Shown: positions 1 through 11,552, numbered from the stretch's first letter. The stretch: DNA of 64,000 nt from Ligustrum vulgare (GCA_963555705.1 OY743180.1:43618129-43682128); one strand, 5' to 3'. A program made the numbers and translations. The notes: a model not told the origin generated them from the sequence alone.

Positions 1-10
1 CCAATATGCG

Positions 11-925
11 GTGGGCAATGGGCAAGCTCCCGCACAAGAAGAGTATGTACTTAGGGTCAGAATCCCGGAACCGTGCACCTATGGAGGGGCACGCGATGCA
101 AAGAAAGTGGACAACTTCTTGTTTGACATAAAACAATACTTTCTTGCTGCTGGCATTAGAGATGAAGCAAGAAATGTGACTACAGCTACCATGTATCTGG
201 ATGGAGATGCAAAATTGTGGTGACGGTCGAAATATATTGATATTCAAGCCAACAGCGTCAAGATAGATTCTTGGGATCTTCTGAAAGAAGCAATTCGAAC
301 CCAGTTCTTCCCAAAGAATGTGGAATATGATGCCCGTCGGGCATTGCAGGAATTAAAACATACGAGCTCTGTCAGGGAGTACGTGAAAGTCTTTTCTGAG
401 CATATGCTAAATATTCGACACATGTTAGAAAAGGACAAGCTTTTGACCTTCATGGAGGGCTTGAAATAGTGGACACGTACGAAACTCCAAAGGCAGAAGA
501 TTACAGATTTAAGCTCGGCAATGGGAGTTGTCGAATGCTTAATGGATTATCAAACTGAAACCAAGAAAGATCGATCTAATGGTGGAGGAAATAAGCAATT
601 CAGAGCTAGCTCAAGCTCAAATGGGGGACAACGGTACTCCAACCAAAGAGGAGGTGGATATCAAGGTTCTTGTCAGAACAACTCTCATGGTTATCATCAA
701 GGTGGCCGTCAAGGCAACTATCAAAATAGTAACCAAAGCAATTGGAATAAAGGAAAGACAACAGAGGGTAAATCTGATACTGCTACTAAAATTGTATGCT
801 TCCTATGTGAAGGGTTTCATCGAGTGTCTGATTGTCCACAAAAACGAATGGTAAACGCCTATTGTCAACTTTTTAGGAATGGAATTTCTTCGAGATACGA
901 AGACAGCAGTGTTCCCACACTCTGA
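11..925 (+). pseudogene. gag of gypsy chromovirus 1
   Basis: The retrotransposon Gag core is visible in pieces: a capsid-like start (to about 220), a middle part with the FFPKNVEYDARRALQELKH stretch near 310-360, and an Asn/Gly-rich tail followed by a zinc knuckle near 797-840. The knuckle reads CFLCEGFHRVSDC, spacing CX2CX3HX4C, also seen in chromovirus 2. In-frame stops occur at 221-223 and near 467, so no intact capsid protein can be made. Confidence 0.8.
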
Positions 926-1046
926 TTCCTTAATGATGATGGGTACAAATTCTTGTGGTATAATTACATTGGCTGGAAAAGTTGGCGAGAAGAGCATCTC
1001 GACCATGTAATTCAGTAAGGACTTCAAGAGAAATGAACCCTCATTT

Positions 1047-1960
1047 TTGTGCACTCTTCGTCTAGGAGAGATCGAAAAAGCGTCTGGTCCTATTTCAAAA
1101 CCTGTCCGAAAGGTTATACAGGAATTTGAGGATATAATGCCAGAGAAGTTGCCAAGAAGATTGCCTCCTAGGAGGGCAATTGATCACGAAATTGAACTTA
1201 TTCCAGGTCCAAGCCACCTGCCAGGGGCACCCTACCGGATGTCTCAACATGAGCTGGAAGAGCTTAGGAAGCAACTAGGAGAAATGTTGGAAAGTGGAAT
1301 TATCGTGCTTGAGAAATCACCATATGAAGCTCCCGTGTTATTTCAAAAAAAGACCGATGGCTCTCTCAGAATGTGTTGTGATTATCGTGCCCTGAACAAG
1401 ATCACTGTAAAAAACAATTTTCCTATTCCGCTGGTGGCAGATTGCTCTGACCGACTAAGCAAGGAAAGATACTATATGAAAATTGATCTTCGATCTGGAT
1501 ACTAGCAAGTTCAGATCAAGGAGGAAGATGAAGCAAAAACGACTGTGGTAACCAGATATGGTGCTTTCGAATTTAAAGTCATGCATTTTGGCTTGACAAA
1601 TGCTCATGCTACTTTCTGCACGATGATGAATTAGGTGCTTCACGGATTTTTGGATGATTTCGTGGTCATGGTAGTGGTCGTGGTCGTGTAACTGGGCGAC
1701 ATCGTAATCTACAGGGAGACATTGGAGGAACATGTGCAACATGTTAGAAGAGTCCTGAGTCGACTCCGAGGGAATTAACTTTATGCTAAGCCATCCAAGT
1801 GCTCATTCGCCCAAACTTCTATCAGCTTCTTGGGTCACATCATTGAGCAAGAAAATGTTCGCATGGATTCGAAGAAAGTGGCAGCAATCAAGGATTGACA
1901 ACCACCAAAGAACATACATGACGTACGCTCGTTTCTTGGGTTATGCAATTACTATCGAAG
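1047..1960 (+). pseudogene. Reverse transcriptase of gypsy chromovirus 1
   Basis: The usual linker (EFEDIMPEKLPRRLPPRR) leads into the RT fingers and palm: SLRMCCDYRALNKITVKNNF, then KIDLRSGY followed by a stop at 1503. The palm continues as [18 protein letters not shown]. At the catalytic YLDD position there is a run of GTGGTC-like repeats (about 1662-1690), then a stop and LGD, so the first catalytic Asp is lost. Downstream [11 protein letters not shown] and the thumb are frameshifted. The enzyme is dead. Confidence 0.85.
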
Positions 1961-1964
1961 ATTC

Positions 1965-2460
1965 GTGAAGGGATACTCAGAAATTGCACTGCCCTTGACG
2001 GAACTAACGAAGAAGGAAAAAGTTTGGGATCGGTCTGCACAATGCCAAACGGCTTTCGAGAAGTTGAAGAAGTCTATGTGGACAAACCCAGTATTAGCCT
2101 TACCAGATGTGACAAAACCATTTGAAGTCCAGACTGATGCTTCAGATTTTGCGCTTGGTGGAGTCCTCATATAGGAAGGACATCCGGTCACTTTTGAAAG
2201 TTGCTCAATAATGCAGAGCATCGTTATTCAGTACACGAAAAAGAGTTGTTGGCGGTTGTTCATTGCCTCAGAGTATGGCTTCACTATCTACTTGGGTCTC
2301 CATTTATTGTGAAAACCGATAATACTGTAGTCATCCACTTCATGTCCCAACAAAAACTTTCGAGCAAACAAGCTATCTAGCAAGAACTTCTTTCGGAGTT
2401 CAACTTCATGTTGGAATATCGTCCTGGATCTAGCAACCGTGTCACAGATGCTCTCAGTCG
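1965..2460 (+). pseudogene. RNase H of gypsy chromovirus 1
   Basis: The connection reads [18 protein letters not shown], and the RNase H start reads [17 protein letters not shown] with a stop just after it at 2172. The rest is frame-shifted, but the VTDALSRRAD motif marking the RNase H/integrase boundary is clear near 2440. The domain order matches intact gypsy polyproteins. Confidence 0.8.
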
Positions 2461-2639
2461 TCGAGCTGACTTAGCTCCAATATGTGCAATGGCTACTCTT
2501 TCTAGAAGCGAAGTCACTACAAATGTAAGAGACAGAATACGAGCACTTCTGGAGAAGGATCCAGCTACACAATATTTGGTCAACCTCATCAAACAGGGCA
2601 AAATTCGTCAGTTCTGATTGGACTAGGGTCTAATGAAGA

Positions 2640-3500
2640 CTAAAGGGGACCGCATGTATGTCCCGAAGGGAGATTTACGAAAATCCCTGATAACGGAATG
2701 CCACGATACCCTCTGGGCGGGACATCTGGAGAAGAACGCACTTGTGCACCTTTACAACGTGCTTTCTATTGACCGCAAATGTGGGACGACATTGCAACTT
2801 ATGTGAAAACTTGTCTTGTCTGTCAACAGGATAAGGCAGATCATCAGAAGAAGGCAGGCTTGCTTGAACCTCTTTCCGTCCCATCCAGGCCATTTGAAAG
2901 TGTATCGGTGGATTATATAATTGGTTTGTCAAAAGTCGCAGATTTTGGAACCATTATCGTGGTGGTTGACCATTTATCAAAATATGTAACTTTCATCGCA
3001 ACGCCTAAGTATGTTTCAGCTGAAGAGACACTCATCACTTCTTCAAGCATATTGTTAAATACTGGGGGCTGCCTAAAGACATTGTTAGTGATCAAGATCC
3101 TCGGTTTACTGACATATTTTGGACAGAATTGTTCAAACTTTTTGGTTCAACTCTGAGCATGAGTTCTAGTTTTCACCCAAAAACTGATGGACGGACGGAG
3201 CGGTTCAACTCTATGTTGGGAGGAATATCTTCGGCACTTCATCTCTACTTCGAAGAAAAATTGGGTGAAACTTTTGGAAGGTGCACATGTATGCTTTAAT
3301 GCCCAAAAGAACTCTTCCACCAATAAGAGTCCTTTTGAGATTGTTACGGGCTAACAACCGTTACTCCCTCATACTGTAGATCTGAACTCAAGTACCAAGT
3401 CCCCTCAAGCAAGGAACTTCTCTCAAGAATGAAAACGAAATATTGAAATTGCCCGAAGCTATCTTGAGAAAGCTCAGAAACGATACAAGAAGTCTGCTGG
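2640..3500 (+). pseudogene. Integrase of gypsy chromovirus 1
   Basis: The HHCC zinc-binding region is present but frame-broken (the ECHDTLWAGH part near 2697-2725, the CLVCQQDKADHQ part near 2815). The catalytic core shows VDYIIGLSKVADFGTIIVVVDHLSKYV and, in another frame, a SDQDPRFTDIFW-type second Asp block near 3088 and the TDGRTERFN block near 3185. Several frame changes and stops separate these blocks. Confidence 0.8.
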
Positions 3501-3528
3501 TCTGAAGCGTTGTTTTGTTGAATTCAAT

Positions 3529-4035
3529 GTGGGAGATTTGGTAATGGTTAAACTTCCCGACAGAAACTGTTACAAGCTCACCAGAGGGAAATACTCAAAG
3601 TTGTTTCCAAAATACACAGGGCCATTACCTATCGTGAAGAGGATTGGAAAAGTTGCTTACAGAGTAGAACTCCCTTCTCGGTGTAAAATTCACAATGTCC
3701 TCCATGTCGGTGTTCTTAAGCCATACTTTTCAGACAAAGAGGATACATCCAGAAATAAGCTGAAGCAACCTGTGTTTGAATTGAAGAAAATTGGAAAGAG
3801 GGTTGTTGAAGCTATTCTTGATCACCGAGTTACCCGAGCTTCCAGAAAGGATCATCAAGAGTATTTGGTCAAATGGAACAGATGCTGCAGCGATGAGAAT
3901 ACTTGGGAAAGAGAAAAAGACATTGAAGCCTTCAAGCATCTTATTAAAGAATATCATGAACTTATGGCACCGAGAAAGTCGCCAAAACAGATGGGAGAGA
4001 ATGTCAAGGACCGCAACTATTACTTAGCCCCTTGA
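3529..4035 (+). pseudogene. Integrase tail and chromodomain of gypsy chromovirus 1
   Basis: This 168-codon open stretch holds the integrase C-terminal GPF-type domain (LFPKYTGPLPIVKRIGKVAY, then HNVLHVGVLKPY). It is followed by a chromodomain-like end (VEAILDHRVTRASRK, EYLVKWNRC, ENTWEREKDI). In chromoviruses this domain is thought to steer integration towards modified chromatin. It is the best preserved part of the element. The stop lies inside the proposed 3' LTR, a common arrangement. Confidence 0.8.
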
Positions 4036-4380
4036 CCCACTCGCAACCGCAATTTGCCCAACTTTGGCCGCACTTTGTAAATATTGTTGTAATTATTGTA
4101 ATTCCCTTTTAATTGTAAAATTTTATTATGATTCTTCAGCTTTTTATGTCTACTCCTGTCACTGGGGTTTTTCCTCCGAAGTCTATTATAGGGGGTAATA
4201 GAATTTATAACTTTCAAGTTTTTGGTGTCCACCCCCTGCATTAACATTTGTAATTTACTGTTTTCATCAATCAATGTAATTTACTGCTCTCTGCAATCAA
4301 TAAACAATCAAGTTTCAATGCATTCAAATTTTCTCTTGTAAAGTTTTCTTCAATTTGTAATCAAATCTTCTTTCGTCTCA
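4002..4380 (+). repeat. Candidate 3' LTR of gypsy chromovirus 1
   Basis: A purine run (ATGGGAGAGAA) precedes TGTCAAGGACCGC, a typical PPT-to-LTR start. The region is AT-rich and non-coding and could end at the CA of TTTCGTCTCA (4379-4380), immediately before chromovirus 2 sequence. The 5' copy is outside the window, so neither end is confirmed. Confidence 0.45.
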
Positions 4381-4382
4381 GC

Positions 4383-4530
4383 GAGAAAAGGCGGAAGCAC
4401 AGTGCCCCTTTCTGTGCAAGAAAGAAAGGCACCCCGTGAAACTAAAGGTCGACTACTAGAGAAAAGGCGGAAGCACAATGCCCCTTTCTGTGCAAGATAG
4501 GAGCCCCATGAAACCAAAGGTTGACTACCC
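4383..4530 (+). repeat. Tandem duplication, two units of about 76 bp
   Basis: The unit beginning GAGAAAAGGCGGAAGCAC and ending in the GACTAC region occurs at 4383-4458 and again from 4459, with a few substitutions and a small indel. It sits exactly at the border between gypsy 1 and the gag start of gypsy 2. It could be a natural leader repeat of gypsy 2 or a product of the insertion. Confidence 0.8.
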
Positions 4531-5298
4531 TAAGCCTAGGGAGTTCGATGGAAAACGAGACGCAAAGGAGTTAGATGACTTCCTATGGCGATTGGAGGTA
4601 TACTTTGAGGGCGTAAATATCATGGATGTAGCGATTAAGGTACATACTTCAACTATGTATCTTACGAACACCGCGGCTCTATGGTGGCGACGTAAGCAGC
4701 CGACATAGAAAAGGGTGCTTGTAGGATAGATAGTTGGGATGATTTCAAGAAAGAATTAAAGCGGCAATTTTATCCCGAAAATGTAGTCTACGAGGCTCGT
4801 AAAAAGCTTCGAGAGTTGAAACACAAGGGCACTATCCGGGATTATGTCAAAGAATTTACTACCCTTGTGCTTCAAATCCAAAGCATGTCAGATGAAGATC
4901 TATTGTTTCACTTTACCGATGGCTTACAAAATCGGACTAAGCAAGAACTACAACGTCAGGGAGTAAAGATAGTAGACGAAGATATTGTAGTGGCCGAATC
5001 TTTAACCGAGTTCCAAAGGAGCACAGAGTCATCAAAATCTTCTAAAAGCTCTAAGGGTAACTCGGCTAAAGGCGGGGGAGAGAAGAAAGATTATAAGAAG
5101 CCACCCTTCTTCAAAAGTAGCAACACTTACAAACCTTCTCCTTCACGAAGAAATTATGACGAAAAGAAGAAAGCCTCGACGAGTCTTCAAAGTGGATGTT
5201 TCGTGTGCAAGGGGCCACATTTAATGCGTGATTGCCCTAAACTCGATACGTTGGCCACTATGGCAGAGGAACGGGATTCATCCTCTTGCCAAGATTAA
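4478..5298 (+). pseudogene. gag of gypsy chromovirus 2
   Basis: The capsid region runs from KPKVDYPKPREFDGKRDAKE through LWWRRKQPT, where a stop occurs at 4706-4708. It resumes with FYPENVVYEARKKLRELK and continues to a Ser/Lys-rich linker. The zinc knuckle CFVCKGPHLMRDC (CX2CX3HX4C) lies near 5200-5240. The tail stops shortly before the copia insertion at 5367. One nonsense codon and otherwise good preservation make it younger-looking than gypsy 1. Confidence 0.85.
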
Positions 5299-5361
5299 AG
5301 GGCGAAACATGTTAGCTCGTTGCAGTTACTTAATGCACTTAAAGCCCTCAATGCTAAGGTT

Positions 5362-5366
5362 GTTCC
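5362..5366. repeat. Target-site duplication GTTCC of copia 1, left copy
   Basis: GTTCC directly precedes the 5' LTR and recurs at 9679-9683 directly after the 3' LTR, as expected for 5-bp staggered copia integration. Confidence 0.95.
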
Positions 5367-5510
5367 TGTTGAAATGTGTTACTTCTTCTATTATTGTACC
5401 AATTTAGTATCTAGTAATTGTTAGGGACTAGGTTGTTAATTGTTGTAATATTCTTGTATATACCAAGTTCAAGTAAATGAAAGATTATTATTCTCTCCAA
5501 ATATTCTACA
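5367..5510 (+). repeat. 5' LTR of copia 1
   Basis: 144 bp beginning TGTTGAAATG and ending ATTCTACA. Base-by-base reading shows no difference from the 3' LTR. A TATA-like TGTATATACC lies near 5455. Confidence 0.95.
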
Positions 5511-5523
5511 TGGTATCAGAGCC
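5511..5523 (+). other. Primer-binding site of copia 1 (tRNA-iMet type)
   Basis: TGGTATCAGAGCC begins at the first base after the 5' LTR. It is the usual complement of the initiator-tRNA-Met 3' end used for minus-strand priming. Confidence 0.93.
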
Positions 5524-6071
5524 GGTGAGAAAGAAAAAAAAAAAACCCTAGCTTTCAAAATTATACCCAAATCAGCACTGACCAGCTTAAATTCACCCCT
5601 GCCGCTGCTGACCCACGCAACTCCGACGCCGTCCGACCATTTTCCAACCACCGGTGACACTCGCCGACCGTCGGAGACACTCGCCGACCCAGATCGCGAA
5701 ATCTGCTCACGTTTTTTACTCGCGATTCAGGCCACTGCCAGACCATTCGGTCCAGTCCGAGGCCATTCCGCCGCTGACCCGTCCATTCCGAGGTCGTTCC
5801 GGCGCCGACTGTTGCTGCCGTGTTCTTCTTTCCCATTTTTTCTGCGATTATCTTCCTGGTTTCGAGCTGCCGGAACCCTAGCGACTTAAGCTCGCGATTT
5901 CGAGCTTCAGGTTACTGTTCCAGCTTCTTCTTGTATTTCTCAACGGCCTTCAGGTACTCCTCGCTCACAGTTGGTAGTTCTTCACCATTTTCAGTTTTCT
6001 TTCTCTCTGAAATTGCCCACGAAAGAGAGTGTGGTTAGCTTGTGTTATATTGTATTTTTAGAATTGGAAAA
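5524..6071 (+). other. Leader of copia 1, C-rich, without a supported gene
   Basis: About 550 bp of C-rich sequence between the PBS and the first useful ATG. The open frames here on either strand have no retrotransposon similarity that I recognise. In related elements a gag gene of roughly 250-350 codons would follow; here the start MDGSTD runs within about 40 residues into the protease active site. Confidence 0.6.
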
Positions 6072-9000
6072 ATGGATGGGTCTACTGATATCTCTGTTGC
6101 ATCACACGTTGCTCGATTGTCTCCTGAGGAAGGTTCTTTTGGTTTAGCATCAACTTCTACAATATCTAATTATTGGGTTATCGACTCTGGAGCTACCGAC
6201 CATTTTGCTTGCAATCATTCTACACTTGACTCTCTAACTACTTCACATGTTAAATCTGTCCAGGTGGCTAATGGAACTCCTGTTCAAATTACCGGGGCTG
6301 GAAATGTTTCATTTTCACCCACGTTATCTCTATCGTCTGTCTTACTTGCACCTACATTCTCTACCAATCTATTATCCATTAGTCAAATTACCAAAACCCT
6401 TGATTGTTTTGTAACCTTCTTTCCTTCTCATTGTATCTTTCAGGATAATCAAACGAAGAAGACGATTGGTACTGGTATTGAAAGGGGAGGACTATACTAT
6501 TTGGAGAAGACCAGTAAGTTGCAAACAGAGACTGGTGCTGGTCTTCAAGTAGTTAGTAGATCTTCTCCTAGAGACAGGATCCTTTTGTGGCATTGTAGAT
6601 TAGGACATACCTCATTTTCTTATTTAGAGCACTTGTTTCCAAAATTATTTCAGAATATTCCTATCTCTAGCATGCGATGTGAACGATGTATTTTTGCCAA
6701 AAATCATCGTGTACCTTTTAAAATTAGCCAAAATAGAAGTCATGTCCCTTTTGCTTGTGTTCACACCGATGTTTGGGGCCCTTTCTCTACTCCTTCTACC
6801 TCAGGTCAGAAATATTTTGTTTCTTTTATTGATGATTGTACTAGAGTGTCTTAGGTATACTTTCTAAAATCTAAGGGCGATGTCACACATGTTATTCCTC
6901 AATTCTCAAAAATGGTTGAGACACAATTTCATTCTCAGGTTAAAGTTTTTCATTCTGACAACGGCCGTGAGTTTGTAAACCAAACCCTTGCTAACTTTTT
7001 CGCGAATCACGGTATTCTCCATCAAACAACTTGTGCTTACACACCTCAACAGAACGGCATAGCAGAGCGTAAAAATAGGCATATCCTTGAGGTAGCCCGA
7101 GTATTATGCTTTACTATGCGTGTTCCAAAACGTTTTTGGGCTGAAGCCGTGTCAACTGCTGTCTATCTCATTAACCGTATGCCTTCTCGCATAATTGATT
7201 TCCTGACTCCTCTAAGGATGTTGTCAAGATTCCACTCTATTCCTTCTGCCTTGAATATTTGTCCTAAAATTTTTGGTTGTGTGTGTTATGTCCATGTCCA
7301 CTCCCATCTCAGAGACAAACTTGACCCACGTGCCTTGAGGTGTGTTTTTCTTGGTTATTCCAGCTCCCAAAAGGGTTAAAAATGTTTTTATCCTCCTACT
7401 GGGAAATACTATATCTCTATGGACGTTGAATTTTGTGAATCTGAGTCTTTTTTCTCTGATGATGTGTCGTTAGTTCCTCTTCAGGGGGAAATTTGTAGTA
7501 AAGAAGAGGAACAAATATGGTTAGAAGAAAAGAAAGTATGGATTTCTAATGGTAAGGGGGAGTCCGAAGACGAGAGTGACAGATCACCTAGGTTGTTCCA
7601 AAAGTGCTACACCAGGAAAAATCTAAATACTCCTTGTACTCCAGCACCAGTTACTGAAGGCACTATCGAGCCCTCTTCAAACTTTAATAGTTCTCCTGTT
7701 GATACTACTGTGCCATCGGACTCTTCTATGATTGAAAATGAGGTACATACTCCACCTCCTACCTCTCCCATTTCTATTCCTATTCATATCCCTGCTTCTA
7801 ACTCTAACCCTGCAGCTTTAGACATTGTTGACACTCCAGTTAGGAGATATCCCCTTCGGAACCATAACCCACCTGATAGGTTGGGCTTCTCAACATCTTC
7901 TTCCTATGCTATATTTCCTATCTCTGACTATATTTCTTATCATCGGTTATCTAAGACCAACATGGCATTTGCCCTTCAGTTGTCTTCTGTGTCTATTCCT
8001 AATCACTTTCAGGAAGCTCTTGATCACCCTAAGTGGAAGTCTGCTATGGTAGAAGAAATGAATGCTCTCCAACAGAACTCTACTTGGGAGATGGTCTCAT
8101 TGCCGTCAGGAAAAAGGTCCGTTGGGTGCAAATGGGTGTACTCATTAAAATACAAGTCAGATGGAACCGTGGACAGGTATAAAGCAAGACTAGTTGCCAA
8201 AGGTTACTCACAGACCTATGGAATTGATTATCAAGAGACTTTTGCTCCTGTAGCTAAGATGAACACAGTTAGAGTTATATTATCCTTGGCGGTCAATCAG
8301 GACTGGCCATTGAGGCAATTTGATGTGAAAAATGCATTTCTTCATGGTGATTTGATAGAAGAAGTGTATATGGATCCACCACCAGGTTTCACTCCTCCAG
8401 GGGATAAGGTTTGTAAGTTGAAGAAGGCTCTATATGGACTAAAACAATCACCAAGGGCATGGTTTGGAAGGTTGAGTTGCTTAATGAAGAGGTATGGTTT
8501 TAAACAGGCTTTAGCTGATCATACCCTATTTTATAAAAGGAATGGTCAGGATATTACATTACTTATTGTGTATGTGGATGATATGATTGTTACTGGCAGT
8601 AACCCCAGTGAAATTGAAAAACTTCAGATTCATCTTACGAAAGAGTTTGAAATGAAAGACTTGGGTGCCCTAAAGTACTTCTTGGGCATCGAGGTATCAA
8701 GATCCAAACAAGGACTTTTTATTTCCCAACGTAAGTATGTTCTTGATCTACTAGCAGAAGCTGGTATGTCGGCTTGTGCACCTGTAGACACACCTATAGA
8801 GGTGAATCACGGTCTATCTATTTACCCTGATCAGATTCCTACAAACAAAGAGAGATATCAGCGTTTGGTAGGAAAATTGATCTATTTGACTCACACAAGA
8901 CCTGATTTGTCATATGCAGTGAGTGTTGTGAGTCAGTTCATGCATAACCCAAGTGATCAGCACATGAGTGCAATTAATCGTATTTTGGCATATTTAAAGT

Positions 9001-9527
9001 CTTCTCCAGGTAAGGGCATCTTGTACTCAAAAAGGGGGCACCTAGACATTGTGAGCTATACAGATTCTGATTTCGCTGGATCTAGATTGGATAGAAAATC
9101 TACATCAGGATATGTTTCATTTGTTGGAGGAAATCTTGTTACTTGGAGAAGCAAAAAACAAAATGTGGTCTCATTGTCTAGCGCTGAGGCAGAATATCGT
9201 GCTTTGCATCATGCAACTACCGAGCTTACGTGGTTGAAAATCCTTCTTAGTGAACTTGGTTTTGGTCCGAGGAAGCCCATGCTACTTTTTTGTGACAACA
9301 CTGCAGCTATTGAGATAGCAAACAATCCGGTACAACATGATCGAACGAAACATGTTGAGCTGGACAGAAATTTCATCAAAGATAACCTCGACTCCAAGAA
9401 TATAGAGATTCCATATGTTAAGAGTGCAAATCAACTAGCTGATATTATGACACATGGAGTGGCTAGTGGTTTATTCTATACATCGATATCCAAGTTGGGC
9501 ATGTGTGATATCTATGCACCAACTTGA
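6042..9527 (+). pseudogene. Copia 1 polyprotein (protease, integrase, RT, RNase H), two nonsense mutations
   Basis: One frame runs through the whole region and is broken only at 6852-6854 (TAG) and 7377-7379 (TAA). The ATG of choice is at 6072. Visible parts: protease VIDSGATDHF near 6180; integrase zinc region with HCRLGH and CERC (6590-6700); catalytic HTDVWGP, FHSDNGREFVN and the GIAERKN block; RT from LDHPKWKSAM with FDVKNAFLHGDL and the catalytic YVDD near 8570; RNase H YTDSDFAGS to SSAEAEYRAL; and the C-terminal LADIMTHGV. The RT and RNase H part (7419-9527, 702 codons) is fully open. Gag is missing. Confidence 0.93.
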
Positions 9528-9534
9528 GGGGGAG

Positions 9535-9678
9535 TGTTGAAATGTGTTACTTCTTCTATTATTGTACCAATTTAGTATCTAGTAATTGTTAGGGACTAGG
9601 TTGTTAATTGTTGTAATATTCTTGTATATACCAAGTTCAAGTAAATGAAAGATTATTATTCTCTCCAAATATTCTACA
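9535..9678 (+). repeat. 3' LTR of copia 1
   Basis: 144 bp identical to the 5' LTR, preceded by the purine tract GAGGGGGAG and followed by GTTCC (9679-9683), the right copy of the target duplication. Confidence 0.95.
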
Positions 9679-9683
9679 GTTCC

Positions 9684-10167
9684 GGCTTCCAAAAATGAAA
9701 GAGGATTGATGTATGTGGAAGCCCAAGTAAATAGTCGGCCTACACTAGCAATGGTGGACACGGGAACCACTAACAACTTTATTACTAAAGATGAGGCTAG
9801 ACGATTGGGCCTCAAAATCACTAAAGGTGGTGGTCTTATGAAGGTTGTGAATTCTCCATCCACACCCGTGGTTCAAAGGGCACAAATCCAGTTGGGCACT
9901 TGTCGTGGCCAAGTTGATCTTTCAGTGGCAACAATGGATGATTTTAGCTTGGTTCTCGGGTTGAACTTCATGAGGAAGGTTGATGTTATTCCTATGCCTT
10001 TCTTTGGCTCGGTTTGCATCTTAGAGAAGGATTCTTCATGCATGGTTCGTATGGTGGCTAGGAAGAAAGCAATGGGGCAACTTTCGGCCATGCAACTAGT
10101 AAAGGGACTAAAGAAAGGCGAGGTGATGTACTTGGCAGCACTAAACTGGAGGACCAAGTCGACATAG
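9684..10167 (+). pseudogene. Protease of gypsy chromovirus 2
   Basis: This resumes the interrupted gypsy 2 directly after the copia insertion. The aspartic protease active site reads MVDTGTTNNFITKDEARRLG near 9750, followed by the VVNSPSTPVVQRAQI flap region and the LVLGLNFMRKVDVIPM block. The frame stops at 10165-10167; the linker to RT continues in other frames. Confidence 0.85.
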
Positions 10168-10229
10168 TCGTGGGTAGTCGGATAGATGATGACGTACCCA
10201 GAGTCATCAAGGACATCCTTGAGTAAAAT

Positions 10230-11552
10230 ATGGACGTAATGCCGCCAGAGTTGCCTAAGAAATTGCCACCTAGGAGAGAGGTGGATCATAAGATTGAGTT
10301 GGAGTCGGGTGCCAAATCGTTGACCATGGCACCCTTATCGGATGGCACCGCCAGAACTCGAAGAACTTCGAAGGCAATTAACGGAGCTACTAGACACGGG
10401 AAGGATCCAACCTTTGAAAGCACCTTATGGCACACTGGTCTTGTTCCAAAAGAAGCATGATGATTCGTTGAGGATGTGTGTAGATTATCAGGCGCTCAAT
10501 AAGGTAACAATCAAAAACAAGTATCCTATTCCATTGATTGCTCACTTATTTGATAGACTTGGTAGTGCAAAGTATTACACGAAGGTAGATCTACAAAAGG
10601 GTTACTACCAAGTACGGATTACTAAAGGAGATAAGCCTAAGACTGCATGTATTACTCGATATGGCTCATTTGAATGTTTGGTGATACCTTTTGGCTTAAC
10701 CAACGCCCCGGCCATATTTTGCACATTAATGAACAAGATTTTCCAACCTTACTTGGACAAGTTCATGGTGGTCTATCTCGATGACATAGTCATTTATAGT
10801 GACAACTTGGAGGATCATGTCAACCACCTACGGACGGTGTTCCAAGCATTGCGGGAAAATGAGCTATACATCAAGAAGGAGAAATATTCTTTTGCCAAGG
10901 AGGATGTGCACTTCCTTGGACATGTCATTAGCCATGGACGAGGCAAAAATAAAGGCAAACAAGGAGTGGGAGGCACCAACCAAGGGAACCGAACTTCGTT
11001 CTTTCTTCGGTCTAGTTAATTATTATCGGCGGTTCATCCAGGGCAACTCAGCGAGGGCAGCCCCATTAACAGACCTATTGAAAAAAGAATAAGACTTGGA
11101 GTTGGTCCGAGAAATGGCAAAAGACCTTTGATGATTTAAGGCGGCCGTAATAGAGGAACCGGCCTTGGCGTTGCCGGATTTCACCAAAACCTTTGAAGTT
11201 CAAACGGATGCCTCGAATTTTGCTATAGGGAGAGTTCTAATGCAAGAAAGGCATCCTATCGCTTTGAAAAGCTGCAAGCTCAATGACATCTAGCGTCGGT
11301 ACACTGTACAAGAAAAGGAGATGACGGCTATTATTCATTGCCTACGGGTATGGCGTAATTACTTGTTGGGCTTTAAGTTCATCATCAAGATAGATAATGC
11401 TGCCACTAGCTATTTTCATTCCAATCACAAAAGAAGCCGACTCCTAAGCAAGCACGTTGGCAAGATTTCTTAGCAGAGTTTGACTATGTAATGGAATACA
11501 AACCTGACAAGGCAAACGTTGTTGTTGATGCTCTAAGTAGGAAGGTGGAGCT
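10230..11552 (+). pseudogene. RT and RNase H of gypsy chromovirus 2
   Basis: The linker PPELPKKLPPRREVDHKIEL is followed by a frame change near 10340. A long clean RT then runs 10342-11019: RMCVDYQALNKVTIKN, KVDLQKGYYQVRI, an intact YLDD catalytic motif (VVYLDDIVIYS near 10770) and FLGHVI. The thumb and RNase H (QTDASNFAIG near 11200, TVQEKEM, ADALSRK-type end near 11530) are frame-shifted. The domain is cut at 11552 by the solo LTR. Confidence 0.85.

Larger units (their letters stand above)
1..4380 (+). mobile_element. Ty3/gypsy chromovirus 1, degenerate, cut by the window edge
   Basis: Gag, reverse transcriptase, RNase H, integrase and a C-terminal chromodomain are recognisable in that order, which is the chromovirus layout. 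The 5' LTR and PBS lie left of the window. Many stops and frameshifts interrupt every domain, and the protease is missing between gag (ending near 925) and the RT linker (from 1047). A candidate 3' LTR starts at 4002 after a purine run. What follows is the gag of a second chromovirus in the same orientation, so I infer that this element inserted into the 5' part of that one. Confidence 0.85.
5367..9678 (+). mobile_element. Ty1/copia element 1, complete with identical LTRs but lacking gag
   Basis: Identical 144-bp LTRs (5367-5510 and 9535-9678), a tRNA-iMet PBS, a PPT (GAGGGGGAG, 9525-9533) and a 5-bp target duplication define a full insertion of 4312 bp. The internal region encodes protease, integrase, RT and RNase H in copia order. 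Almost all of gag is absent, and two nonsense codons break the remaining frame. Identical LTRs point to a recent insertion, so mobilisation was probably in trans, by proteins of a relative. Confidence 0.93.

Noticed and set aside
5469..5881. Open frames on both strands in the copia 1 leader
   Set aside because: They arise from the C-rich leader; no similarity to gag and no support for translation.
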